Source: Tubiluchus corallicola (lineage: Eukaryota; Priapulida; Priapulimorpha; Priapulimorphida; Tubiluchidae). From it: a DNA stretch of 64,000 nucleotides. The position numbers and the translations under genes were made by a program. The stretch is from assembly GCA_030141605.1 (NCBI GenBank), contig JAQGDQ010000131.1, positions 477,536 to 541,535 on the forward strand. Direction: 5' to 3'. The notes below the pieces were generated by a model, which did no database searches, was not told where the DNA came from, and saw nothing but the letters and a program-made list of their open reading frames with translations. Positions 25,701 to 37,165 of the stretch are shown here, piece by piece; the first letter of the stretch is position 1; each line of letters begins with the position of its first letter.

Positions 25701-28700
25701 GACAATCTAAGATTCGACGGTGAATAACGGACTGCATTCGAGTCATGTCGATGCTTGTGCTGCCATCCACAAACCTTTCTAGAACCCTGTGTAACCTGAA
25801 CAAACAAACAAATAATTGTAAAGTCTCCTCCTTCAATAGTAGTTATACAAACAAATATGGCACAGGCAACTCACTGAACAGACAAGCCAGGGCTTTTTAT
25901 TTAAAATGCAAAAAAATTACTGAAGAACTGTAACGTTCCTAGTTTAAAGTAATATTCTGTTTGGAGTAACATGTGCATCATGCTGTGCACAGTACATAAG
26001 AGTATACATTCTAGTTACTCAAGAGGCACAAATTATAGTTGATGGTTTCTTCAACAAATGTTAGACAAACTTAAATGTTGTGTTAATTAACAAATAGTCC
26101 GATTTCAGAATCATTTTCAAAAGACATTCTCAATTTAGAAAACTATTGTTTGACAACGAAACTTCAGCTAAAATTTATAGAATGTAAAACAGATTTACAA
26201 AATCAACTTTATACTAGTTAAAATATAGTATGAGCACAAACTACTTTGTAGTTTATACAGAGACTGCATATTATAAAGAAAGACTTAATTTAATGAAAAA
26301 TCTTCTAAAAACGAAAACCTGGAATGCATTTGAAGAAAAAAGTAATCACTATCATACACAAGGTAAATATTATAAAAAAAATTCAAATGTCACGAGAAAA
26401 TGCCATTATTTCCACAATTTAAGAAACGAATCCATATTTAGTTCATATCTAGTTGTTCACTACATACTGACAAAGTGCTTGTTTGATTAACTAGGCATTT
26501 GCCAATGAGGAAAGCAAATGTTAACCAACCAAGTTTTTGGTAATGTAAGCTCCCTGGTTAATACTAGAAAAGTGTCCCGCAAATTCGACTCAAGTTAAAA
26601 TTTGCATTTAAACATATCTTGTGGATTAACGCAGCAATAGTAATAAGACTCATAAGCAGTTCACCCAAAGCTATAGATGGACATTCATTTTTATACTCGA
26701 ATAAAAGCTGAGAAAATGAAAAACACACTAAAATTTATTCATGTTCTTATACTTACAGTGTCGTTACAGAGTCAAGTTTCTCGTAATCTGTATTTTCGAA
26801 TTCTAAGCAAATGCATGTTTCATAATTCTCTACAATTGTGTAATGGACATTGCCAGAATAAGGATCGTCAATTTCCACAAACTCTTGTTTAAGAGGTGCA
26901 ACTACAGTATCGGTAAAGTATTCCATTAACACCATCATGGCACTGACTAGATATAATTCCTATAAAAACATTTAACTATTAATACAAAAACTGGACTGGG
27001 ACAGCAATGTACCATGCTTAATTAAGTTTTCAATTTAGAATTCCTTTTAGAATTTAGGATGTAGGAACTAATCTACGAATAAATAAACATGAACAAAATT
27101 TATCTTGAACTGAAATAAACAAAAGTTCAAAATTGAAGAACACGTATGAAATAGAAGTGACCATCGAACGTTCGAGTTCAATTCGAATCTAAAATCATGG
27201 ATTTGAATAAGTTACCACTTCAACTACAAAAGTTCTTTTTTCATTTAAATGTTTGAAACAGCATGCAATCATCACAATTCAGCTGCAATTTCTGTGTACA
27301 ATTTTTAAACAAATAATTAGAGCTTTTACTGCAGCATAAATACAAGTAATATGCATGATTTTTTGCAAGACCGCTTTTTATTAATGATTCAAAAATTTAT
27401 TCGAAATTCTTTAAAACTGAATTCGAATTCGGTTTGATTCGAGTTCAAAAGTAAAAAATTCATTTAGATTATTCGCTTTCTGACTGAGAATGCTCACCCC
27501 TAATATAAAGCAATGACTGTTTATTATAGCAAAGGATGAACAATGGTCTGGAAAATAAATTACCTCAGCTAAAAAAACAAAATCAAAGAATGAAAAAAAT
27601 TTGTAGATGAGCTAAAAGACCAGAAAAATAATGAAGAAGGTGGTTAATACAGATGCCAAAAAATGTAAAAACATAGGAAACCTTTTAACCAAGCTAGAAA
27701 ACCATTCAACTATATGATACACAAGAGTGAAGTGTATAAAAAGAAAGTTGTGCAAATTAAAAACCAGTTCAACAAGACACCAGAAAAATTCAGAAATGAA
27801 GGTACATGGCCTGAAGTCTTCATGAATTAATAGAGCACAGCAAAGAAACTAATTAAATACAAAAGTTTTTTACCTGAGCTAACGGGCCCCGCCATGCTAC
27901 CAGAACAAGACCTTGATCCTCATCATCAGTAGGATACTTTACTGTCTTTTCCACATAGCTGTCTAATGGCGATACCGGTGTTTGCCAAGGTCGTTCAAAG
28001 TCCCCCTGATCACCCTGCAGAAAATTAAAACCATCAAATAGGATCTGCCATGTGGCAAGTGTAAAAAATTACAGAATTGAATTACTTGATTACGAACAGA
28101 TGTCTTTTGTCATCGCGTATGTTCAATTTTAATAAGCTCTAGCTTAATGAACGCACAGCAAAGATTTTCATTTTTCAGGTTTCTCACCTTCATTTCAATT
28201 CTTTCTTCAATCGGCTTTAAAGCTTGAAACAGTGCAAAGGCATCAACTTGCCCTGTAACAATTACACAGAGATTTTCCGGTCGATAGAAAGTGTGGTGGT
28301 AATCACATACCTAGAAATTAAACCAAACAAGTGTTTGTTCATTACACATCATATCTAGTACTTTTGCAAAATATAAATACAACGTGACAATATGCACAAC
28401 GTCTTCATTTCAAAATACTGGTTCGGTTAACAAATCTACAATGTCTTCTTTTTTCCGTGAATTAGCCATTATGTTACCGGTCATCAAATGCATGATTTTT
28501 TTGTGCGACCTATGTTAAAGAACAAATAAAGTTAGTGATCTGAGGCTGAATTTGGATTCTAATGCTATTTACTTATTTAAGTAATTTGCCGTTGTTTTCT
28601 GACTAGAACTAATCATCAAATTTGACTATAATAATATCTCACAAATATTTCAGACAGATTTTGTATTAAACTGATGTTAGTTTTTTGAACTTCTTACCAA

Positions 28701-31700
28701 ATCAAACACACTTGGCTAACAGAAACTTTGCAACTGCTGCTAACCTTCAAAGTATTAATAATTCAAGCCCTCCAAACTACTATGGCTGCAAATATGAAAG
28801 CAAGCATTAATTAACTCCTGTTAGAAATAAAATTGAATGTAGATCACAGTTTTTAATTTGTTTTTTCATGTGTATGATGTACCTTACTCATTTGTTTAAA
28901 TTGGTCACAGAAACGTACAAAGATTTCTACTGTTGCGCTAACTGTTATGTGCACAAGTCCCTTGTTCGGAGATTTCCTACACTGTTCATGAAAGTTTTTT
29001 GGAGAAAATGATGCAGTAGTTACTATATTACTTTTTTAACCAACATTTTGATGTTTTTGATGCTTGTAATATTTTTTGCAAACAAAATTGAAAACCCCTT
29101 CTGAATTAAATGCTTGTTTATATTATTTATCTTGTGACTTGTGAGTGTAGTGCATAACACTGAGCTGTCAGCAACTTATAACGAGATTGAATTTTTCAAT
29201 TTAGTTATGCTACTATCGATTGCCGAGGTTGGTCGTTTTAGATAAAATAGCAGGTTTTGTCAAAATTATATAAAAGCTATGAAAGCTACACACACTAGAT
29301 TTCAATTTGGGTGAAAAGGAAGTTTATCAGGTTAACCAGTCCTTACAGACAACGTTCAATGCATGCCAATTCTTTCAGTGTTCCGCAGATAAATTATGAG
29401 CAGAGCACATTAGTATAAAACTAGATCTATCTGTATACACATCTGGTCCTTCCAGTGTTAAAGAGCCCTAGGACATTTTCCCAACACTTACTTTCTTGTG
29501 AGTTAAACTAGTTCTGATCTTCTTCATCACGCCACCCGTGTCAAATGAATATCCACTATCAGGCGGATATATGTTTTTTAGCATGGCAATGTGTGTGCGA
29601 CTCTCCCCAGTGTTTTCTCTAGCTTGCATTTCACAATAAACAACACCTGCGTCCTCCCCATCACCGTTAATGTGATGAACTTCTGTTATGTAGCCGGATT
29701 CCTGTTTAAAAAAACACACAAGTTTAACTAATTAACATAGTATATAAAAATGGCTGAAGAAAAAACTTTTAAGGCCTCAGAGCAAAAAGAGATAACACTT
29801 GCTTGTTCAATACAGTTCTTATTTGGAATCACTCGAAAAATAGTAATTACAGCTGTTATACTTAAAAAGGCTCATCCCACTTGAGAGCACACACTGATAT
29901 TTATTCAAAAAAGTGTACATGCTTACAAGCAATGATAATTATGTTAAAAGAATGCATGCTTTATATGGCCAAATTGTCAATTAACTTGCTGCCAAATATT
30001 TTACTTGTAATAAAAATATTCATTGTTGTAAAAATTTACAGGTAAAGGCTACCACGTTCACAAATGTAATAAAATAAAAGCCAAATAACAAAAGGGTAAC
30101 ACTGAATAGCACAAAATTCCTACTGCTGCAAATCACTCTGGAAATGAACAAGGTAAAAATGAAAAAGAATTTACTTAGTATTAATTATGTCGGGTCTGTG
30201 TATATGATATGTTAGTTGCTAATCAATTTATTACGCTCGTATGCAAGCATGTCTTACTGTTAGCACTGGGTACAGGATATGGTCGAGGTATATGGGCAAA
30301 AGGTTAAGAAAGCCCTCACTTCCAGCAGTCGTCACGGTGTAGCAGGTGTGATCTATGTCAGTCCAAGCGTTAGTTCCTGAAGCTAAACAACGATTCGCTA
30401 GAAGATCAAGCACGCCCTAAAAAGACAAAATGAAACATTGAACTATCAGTCTCTTGGATTCACTAGGATTGCATTGTGCATACTATGCTAAGATAGATTT
30501 TGTACAATTCAAGATTAAGATTACATTGCATAAAATGATAGTGCAATATGTCAATTATATTATACACTATCAAGCATCAGCATCAAATATTTTATACAAA
30601 TGCTATATACCAGTATCACAAATAAACTAACCACTTCGTTAATATTATTCTACACTAATTATTATTTCAATAATTGTTATGTCCTTAATAGTTTTAAAAT
30701 AAACATTCAAGCTCACATTCATTGTTGATTTTGGAAATTGTTATTGGTCACAATTATAACTGTAATAAGCAAAAGCAATAACATGCCATAAGATTGTCAG
30801 AAGCTATACTACACCGTTACCTATACGTTGTTTGAAAAGCTGTTACTATTTTGGATAGTTATCACAGCAAACATTCTAAAAGTAAAACTTATAAAACAGT
30901 AATCTTCACTCCTAAGCAATTACCTTTATGATCCCATTGTTTATTATTATTATTATTATGGTTGTTGTTATTAGTTCATTTCGCATAAAAATCTGCAGCT
31001 TATAAAGATAACCGGATGTTAATAAAATAGATAATGGGATGTTAGTAAAATAACATATCTACAGAAATTCCACTTTGTAATTTCACGCTCATTTCAGTAC
31101 TCCTGTAATTGTATAACCTAAGAAAGCAAAGTCTGTAATTTGATTAATCCTAGTATTGGGACACTGCTTTAAAACCAACAAATAATTAAAATTTAGGTTT
31201 GATATTTTCTAAATAGAAACAGTTTAGATAAAAAATGCCATATAGCAAGACTACAAATCTAAGCAAAATGGTTTAAAAGTAACTTTGTGATGTCATACTA
31301 AGACATGACCAGTACAATGACAGACAGTATACCAAGTTCCAATCAAATAATAGAAAATCAAATTTATAATATTAAAGTCGAATACCAAAGCTAACACCTA
31401 TCCTGCAAAAATGTATAATAATGGTACCTTATAAGGATACAGTTCACTTCCCAAAAAGACTAAATGTTCCAGAGTGTGAGGTAATCCTTCATCATCGTGA
31501 GCCTCGGTAGCTGTCCAAAACAATATAAGGCAATAGTTCTGTGTTTATTCTTAACATTTACAACAACAACAACCATGTGTTGCTGTCCTGTGGCAGCACA
31601 AATAATATTCAGTAATCATAAACACCAGAACGCAAGTGAATTTGCTACTCAGTAATTTTAATTACATTGAAAAAATGGCATTTACAGCAAGAACCAACTT

Positions 31701-34700
31701 GAACCAAAAAACAACACGACTACTTCGTCTTTACAGATCCTGGTGTTCTGTACGCATGCACAGAACCCGATAATAAGATACATTTGCAATGCCATGCAGT
31801 CAAGCTTAAAAATATTCTGAACTTTATTTTGAGTAAATGTTTTCAAAGATCTTCTTAGGTACATGTGTATGAAAGTCTTAAAAGATAAAGTGTATTACAG
31901 ACAAATTTTTTTATATAAAATGCAAATGGTTATATCATTCTGATTGCACTGAAAGCATTTGCTCTCATAATTCAAGTAAAATGTTGCCATGTAGGCATAA
32001 ATCTTCTAGATCTAGAACAACAAGAACTTTTGAAAGCCCAAATAAGTTGACAAAATTTAAAACTTGTTTATGACATAGAAATACACTGATTACCAGCAAT
32101 TATACAAGTAAAGTAATTTCACAATTTCTAGTTTGTAAGTAAACATTAAATTAAATAGGGTACAAACAGACATTACATCAACTAGGTGTTCACAAATGTT
32201 TCACAAATCTAACATCACAATTCTTTCTTTGAAACATTGTTCATTGTGGCAAATTCTGACTGTTTATGCATTTCACGAAGAACATTTACAATCATGTACT
32301 GCGAAAAGAGTAAGTACAAAATCCGAAACCACGTCAGCTGACTTCTGTGCACTGCCATTGCTTGCCAAGCGTTCCAAACTTGCTTAGGATTGGAGACAAC
32401 TTTTGCAGTATGTTTGTAAAGTGGTAGTAGCAACACTGAAAACAAGCTTGTATACTTTAACACAGTATTAACACTCTGCAGTCTAAATATACGCACTTGT
32501 TTAGCTTTTTTTGCTTTTGAAAAATATTCTAGAGCTCTGCAAATGGAGACGTGATTTCTATGACCACTTACGCCGTATGAATCAAACGAGACAATGACAT
32601 CGATGTAAAGATCAACAACCTTTTCCATAATTAATTCAGCTATTAATCTCACATCCCATTCTACATGTGGGTGATCGGGTAGTCCAGTTTTGTTAACAAT
32701 AAATAAGTTTTCAGCATTAATACCAAGGACTGCAGTACTACTTTTCAATTCCATGACTCGTTTACTGCCATTTCCGTAAAAATTGCCAACACTAAGACAT
32801 AACAGGTAAACCTCTATCCCGCTAGCCCAAAAATGCTGAATAGTAGGTGCAAAAAACATGCACTCATCATCTGGATGTGCAGTTACAAACAGAACACGAA
32901 AATGCTCGGTCATCGAAGAATGTGCTATGAAAATTGCTTTTGATTGTTGGTAATAGAACATAGCCCAAGCAGCAGCTGTTATGAACAGCAAACAAAACAA
33001 AAGCATTATCATGCTGATATATTAACTAAGTTTGGCTAACAGTAAGCGAACTACTTGAGTCTTGTGTCTAACTGTTTCACAAAAATTCCAGATCTCCGTA
33101 TTTCACCATCCAATCGACAAACTATTCCAGAAATATTCCTGAAACAATCATATATGTACATATTATACAAAAATAAATGATAATTGTGACAAAGATATAA
33201 AATTTGCAAATTTATACAACCAATATCAACAGAAATATTTCTGGAATAGTTTACTTAAAAATGCCAAGACACGAGTTTATAAGGCTTCCTCTTTTCCGTC
33301 AATAGATGACACTATATGTATTTTATAAGAATACCTGAGTATTTTGTTTACAGCATTGATGTTACCATCTTATGAATTACTAAGGAGATAATAGAAGCAC
33401 TGATAATTTTAAAAACATCCTAGTCAATAATTGTTACAGCATGAAGGTATACTGATTAATTGGACCCAATGTGCTTGACGGGCCAAAAGATATTGTGCAA
33501 TCATTTTTAACAACTTGAACACGTTCTTTCACTGACATTAATAAAACCCTACAGAGGAAATTCAAACAAAGCACTGAAGTTATGCAATACCCAGGTGACC
33601 TAAAGGAAACCTTTTCTGGTCACCCCAAAACGTTTGCTAGACTTATTTAGGACCGATCTTTTGCATAAATTTTTTGGCTGCCAAATGCTAAAACAACAGA
33701 TTACCATACAGTTAATATAAACAGATAAACAGTGCGGTACACAGATTCAATTTTAATTTCCCTTTCTTTCTTCTTGTTTTCCTAGCAATAATTATTTTCA
33801 CTTGGTTATTTAACTTATTTTGCATACTGTCAGTATTTATGTGCCACATCTTGCACAAACTATCTTATACATAAATTATGCACTTCAATACGGGTATAGA
33901 TCCTTTGAGTTCAATGGATAGGCCCAGTTCAGAAGCAAAAAAATGGTAATGGACATTGGTTCAAATATATACAATTGATGAAAAGATTGTAATCATAGCC
34001 TTGTAGTTCTCGGCATGGTCTTGAGAAAAAATCTTGTTCTTGCAAAACTGAGTGTCCTTTTACAATTTTGTAACAAGTGACAAGATCTTCATCATCATCA
34101 GACATTACACTTGATATTTATTTAATGTGAGAGCTTTGAAGTTGATGAGCATTGAATGATCTACTCGACAAGTGACTAGTAACCATAACTTTGCTAGTTT
34201 TTGTCGACGATTTACCATTTACCATTTTACCCTCTCTGCAGCCATTTAGGCTGATCGCAATATCTCACCAAGAAAACATCAGTATCAGCAACTAAGAGAA
34301 ATTTAAAGAAAACACCAAATTGTCAGGAACAGTGACAGATTTGTTAGTCTTAGATTTGGCAATGATATTGTTAGTCTCAGACCAATGCTTCTCGCGAGTC
34401 CTAGGAGACAACTAATGTGACGAAGACTGATTTTGGTAGTTGTTCAGGATTGAAACCCATTATACACCATGATAGCAGTGATGTCTATCACCATGTTAAA
34501 GAATTTGCCGATACAGCTATTAGCCGAACTCGAGGTTTCGATAATCAATTTTTGCGATGTAAACAATTGTACAATATGAAGTCTTCTTTAGTTCAAAAGC
34601 TAAATATCGGGACAATTTCCGGAAATAGCTTATCTTTTACACACAGAAAAATTTCACGTATATTTGCTGTGAGTATTTTCTGATTCATAATTATATGTAA

Positions 34701-34958
34701 AATAAATTGTTCTTACATCTATCATCTTAATTTAGGCAATCTAAAAATCAACAATGACGACAGTAATCTAGCCATAATTATTCCAAATACAGAAAGGACT
34801 TTCTTACCCAAACAAAAATATCCATTCACAATCGGCCCTTCTACTTCAGCTAAAATAACTGTTAAACCAGAACTTAACGATTTGTACTTCGAAACTGGAA
34901 TTATTCCATTAACTTTTAAAGAACACAAAAGTTTCCAATCACGTACGGGAGCAGCCAT
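13785..34958 (-). CDS. M16 family zinc metalloprotease, C05D11.1/YOL098C type (21 exons, 1000 aa)
   Basis: Exons in coding order: 34808-34958, 31428-31510, 30258-30416, 29492-29701, 28188-28310, 27874-28014, 26757-26959, 25618-25795, 25004-25114, 24295-24438, 23458-23640, 22738-22840, 20371-20501, 19847-20027, 19134-19219, 17581-17744, 16501-16690, 16183-16232, 15610-15703, 14952-15112, 13785-13941. They sum to 3003 nt with consistent phases, i.e. 1000 residues, close to the size of this family as I recall it. The start MAAPVRDWKLLCSLKVNGII matches the family N-terminus and shows no signal or transit peptide, so a cytosolic location is likely. The inverted zinc motif HTLEH is at residues 62-66, and E155 in GVVYCEMQARENTGES is the probable third ligand. 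Later family blocks: YHHTFYRPENLCVIVTGQVD, DDEDQGLVLVAWRGP, GPMWRQIRGHGLSYHY and LFDPGKSKCAVCVNP. The last exon ends in GFQR-TAA. Intron 1 encloses PIGL. The physiological substrate is not known to me. Confidence 0.93.
13971..14045 (+). mobile_element. 5S-rRNA-like SINE in the last intron of the M16 gene
   Basis: GAAGTCAAGCACCTCTGAAC followed by CCGATTAGTAAATGGATGGG and TAACAGCC. This tracks the 5S rRNA A-box-to-C-box region (GAAGTTAAGC...GGTTAGTACTTGGATGGGTGACCGCC) with few changes. The preceding AGCTAAGTGGTCA is shared with the copy at 9930-10012 (minus) and with a fragment near 59297-59325 (minus). Stems of a genuine 5S rRNA are not complete. Confidence 0.6.
16845..16925 (+). mobile_element. 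Possible tRNA-derived SINE fragment
   Basis: TGAGCTGATAACATC is followed by GGGTTTAAATCCGGATC, which resembles a pol III B box. It sits in an intron of the M16 gene (16691-17580). The cloverleaf is not intact. Confidence 0.3.
18431..19067. mobile_element. MITE family A copy (about 637 bp) in an M16 intron
   Basis: Begins CAGTGGGTGCCAATTATTAG after TA (18429-18430), followed by GACTC words. The right end around 19000-19067 (TTGGTCGGTTAATTGGGTCA and AATGTGATTCTACAG, then TA) matches, inverted, the start of the copy at 38442. The right terminus is degenerate. It lies in the intron 17745-19133. Confidence 0.65.
21071..21894. mobile_element. MITE family A, complete copy (824 bp) in an M16 intron
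   Basis: The left end CAGTGGATGACGCTTAATAG and the right end, read inward as CAGTAGGTGCCACTTAATAG, are inverted repeats flanked by TA (21069-21070, 21895-21896). Subterminal GACTCA words repeat on both sides. No transposase frame is evident. It occupies much of the intron 20502-22737. The remainder of that intron, including a weak T-arm-like word GTTCGACTCCCG near 22208, shows nothing firm. Confidence 0.8.
23003..23406 (+). repeat. Two-copy tandem duplication, 202-bp unit, apparently identical
   Basis: The unit 23003-23204 (starts TGCTAAAAATGTCTACAAAA, ends AACATTAAAATCAGA) is followed directly by 23205-23406. I see no mismatch between the copies. It lies in the M16 intron 22841-23457 and ends about 50 bp before the exon at 23458-23640, without touching it. 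Confidence 0.9.
24560..24720. repeat. (TCA)n-rich microsatellite in an M16 intron
   Basis: Interrupted ATC/TCA/TCC trinucleotides between two M16 exons (24439-25003). It produces spurious open frames on both strands. Confidence 0.75.
27152..27502 (-). mobile_element. hAT-like MITE (about 351 bp)
   Basis: Read on the minus strand it starts TAGGGGTGAGCATTCTCAG. The other end begins TAGAAGTGACCATCGAACG, a degenerate inverted repeat. AATTCGAATT-type words are subterminal. The interior (CATGCATATTA, CTGCAGTAAAA, AATTGTACACAGA) aligns by eye with the element starting at 43031. TAGGGGTG termini are common in hAT elements. An 8-bp target duplication is not clear. It lies in the M16 intron 26960-27873. 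Confidence 0.55.
32215..33012 (-). CDS. PIGL: PIGL: N-acetylglucosaminyl-phosphatidylinositol de-N-acetylase (265 aa, intronless)
   Basis: Second step of GPI-anchor synthesis: removes acetate from GlcNAc-PI at the cytosolic face of the ER. The single open frame of 265 residues compares with about 252 in human PIGL. An N-terminal membrane segment spans residues 2-20 (IMLLFCLLFITAAAWAMFY). The LmbE/PIG-L metal and catalytic motif AHPDDE is at 45-50, followed by MFFAPT, LLCLSVGNFYGNG, VSFDSYGVSGHRNH (GHRNH at 150-154, the second metal-binding block), FRLQSVNTVLKY and HRSQLTWFRILYLLFSQYM, all in family order. The gene sits wholly inside intron 1 (31511-34807) of the M16 gene, on the same strand. 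The absence of introns among intron-rich neighbours suggests retroposition, though no poly-A remnant or target duplication was found. A promoter of its own was not identified. Confidence 0.95.
   Translation of the reverse strand: MIMLLFCLLFITAAAWAMFYYQQSKAIFIAHSSMTEHFRVLFVTAHPDDECMFFAPTIQHFWASGIEVYLLCLSVGNFYGNGSKRVMELKSSTAVLGINAENLFIVNKTGLPDHPHVEWDVRLIAELIMEKVVDLYIDVIVSFDSYGVSGHRNHVSICRALEYFSKAKKAKQVRIFRLQSVNTVLKYTSLFSVLLLPLYKHTAKVVSNPKQVWNAWQAMAVHRSQLTWFRILYLLFSQYMIVNVLREMHKQSEFATMNNVSKKEL
33119..33252. repeat. Short inverted repeat upstream of PIGL
   Basis: AAACTATTCCAGAAATATTC at 33119 and its reverse complement ending at 33252 form 23-bp imperfect arms separated by 88 bp. It lies about 110 bp upstream of the PIGL start codon inside the M16 intron 1. 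It could be a hairpin or a decayed MITE end. Confidence 0.5.
33253..34807. other. Remainder of M16 intron 1, non-coding
   Basis: AT-rich. No exon or element recognised on either strand. The minus-strand donor of exon 1 is GTAAGA at 34802-34807. Confidence 0.6.
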
Positions 34959-36301
34959 CTTAGCTGCAGCGGCGTAACAGGGTTGCCATGTGGTTGTTCA
35001 AGCAAGCGCCGCTTAAAGTTTCTACAGGGTGTTTCAGAAGAACGTTCAGCAGAAATGTGATATACATATACATATATAGTATTGTATTGTACGTAAACCA
35101 AGGAAATTTGGAGTTATGCAAAATATAATTATTTTTATGTTATTAAAGTATGACGTTATGACGCAGAAGACCATGTTGATTTTGGACAAAGTAACAAGTG
35201 TTTTGAAAAACATTCAAACAAATGAACTGGAGCGTTTTTCATAACATACAGTGTTGCTCCTGTTGTATCTGCAATTAACAGCAAACACTTGCAGTTACGG
35301 CAGTGCATTCATATCTCTCTTGCTGTGCTCTTATAATCACATTTCATTGTGATTTGATTGGAGCATTGATAGGATAGAAGGTGAATTTACACTATGATAC
35401 ACATCATACTGGCATGATACATCGATAATGTACTGCATGTGATATGGGTACTGAACTGCTTATAAAGTTCCACTAGCACTGTGAATCTAATTTATGTAAT
35501 GGTCGACCAACTCTTAGCAGTAGGTATTTGCTTTGTAGATTTCTATAGCTAGACCTCAATCTTGCCTGAGCTATCCCTATATGAGCTGTTTGGTGATTAT
35601 ACAGCTTCATCTATTTTAATTTTGGTATGTTCGACCTTTGTGACCTTGACCTTTTTCAGGTTTTGACCAAGTATGGTGATTAAGGCTTCGTTCATCTTGG
35701 TTTCATTGTGCAGACAAACACACAGACGGGCACCACAGAATGCCATATATGTCGGTCAACATCTTGTATGTATGACGAAGCTTAATTTAATCACTCTAAT
35801 GTGTAACCAGTAAACCGACCTAAATGCAACCATTAAAATATTCATGGACTCCTCAAAATATTGCAATGTACAGCTAATTCATAAAGCATCAGAGTCCTAC
35901 AAAAGCTGGTTTCATAAGGAAATTAGTATTCGATTAAGGAGTTTCCTCACACATTTAGATACCTTACACTAAAGCTTCACGAACTGGTTTCTTGTCGGCG
36001 ATGAATTGTAAAGGTTAGCCTTCGATTAGTATTCGTACGTCGATCATTTATAACTTTTATATTGTTGCATATTGTTCTGTGTACATGGACACATTAGTAT
36101 TGTGTATATGTAATAATAATCTTATAATAATAATAATGAAAAAATCTTATAAAAGACGTTTTTCCTGTGTTTACTTGTGTTTCGTTTAAATTTGTTGTTT
36201 ATACATTATTAGACGTTTGTTGTGTCGTGTTTGTTTTATAGCAGTGTTGCCTTCAGTACACGCAGCAAGCTATACAATTCTAAATAATATGCAGATATCC
36301 T
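34959..36301. other. Intergenic region upstream of the M16 gene
   Basis: A slightly GC-richer patch (34960-35030) directly upstream of the M16 start may hold its promoter. At 35631-35655 TGACCT-type words occur in tandem, and around 35712-35750 an ACACAGACGGGC stretch recalls dispersed repeats of marine invertebrates. No gene seen. Confidence 0.45.
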
Positions 36302-37160
36302 TGTAGGGAGCCGAGTGGACCACTGAGCCAAGTAGACCAATTGGGCTGCCCAAGTAGGACACTAGAGACAGGTCGCGAAATGAGTTAAGTGTACTGGCAC
36401 CGTCCTTGTTTATGTAATATTAATAATTAAAAACGTCAATACACGTTGAATAATTTTTTATACATCTGAGAAAATAAAAGAATTTTATTCTGAGCTGGTA
36501 GAACAGACAATATTAAATTTGGCTTTGATATTAATGTTGTTGAAGTGAAATAAACCCACTTTTTATGCGATTTCAACATTTGTTTAAGGTATATCATATT
36601 TTATTTTGTCTCGCTTCACAGACAGAACACTACCTCTTGTATAAATAATTGTTTTCTCCTAAGGAAACGTTCTAGCGGCCTATGTGCCCTACACGAGCCA
36701 TATACATCAGTGTCCAACATGTTGCAGTACTATTGATATTATTAAAACTAATTGTCTTTGATTGTCCTAAAAAGTTAAAAATTACTTTTTCGTGTTGTGA
36801 AGGCTTAGCAGCATCTGTCTTATTTTTAAACTTGCAGTTATTTCTGTAATAACTGTGTGCATAATTTCTCTTGAAAAGCACTAGATATTTAGTCTAATGT
36901 TACGATGATTTTAATGGAGCTAATAGTAATAATACTGATGATACTGGTGTAAAAAAATACATTAATTTTGTAAATTGTCATCCATCATTATTATAAAGTT
37001 ACTTTTTCGTTTTATGGTTTATTATGGTCATTATAATTCTCGATTCTCGACAAAAATGGCTAGTGTCCTACTTGGGCTGCCCATGTAGGACACTACTTTT
37101 AGCGCATCGGTTTTACCGGAAGTGGTCTACTTGGCTCAGTGGTCCACTCGGCTCCCTACA
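36302..37160. mobile_element. TIR element of unassigned superfamily (859 bp, ATCCT target duplication)
   Basis: The left end TGTAGGGAGCCGAGTGGACC continues to ...AAGTAGACCA. The right end at 37160 is its exact reverse complement over about 38 bp. Both ends are flanked by ATCCT (36297-36301, 37161-37165), a 5-bp target duplication. A second inverted module, GGGCTGCCCAAGTAGGACAC, follows just inside the left end and precedes the right end. No transposase reading frame is present. Confidence 0.85.
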
Positions 37161-37165
37161 ATCCT

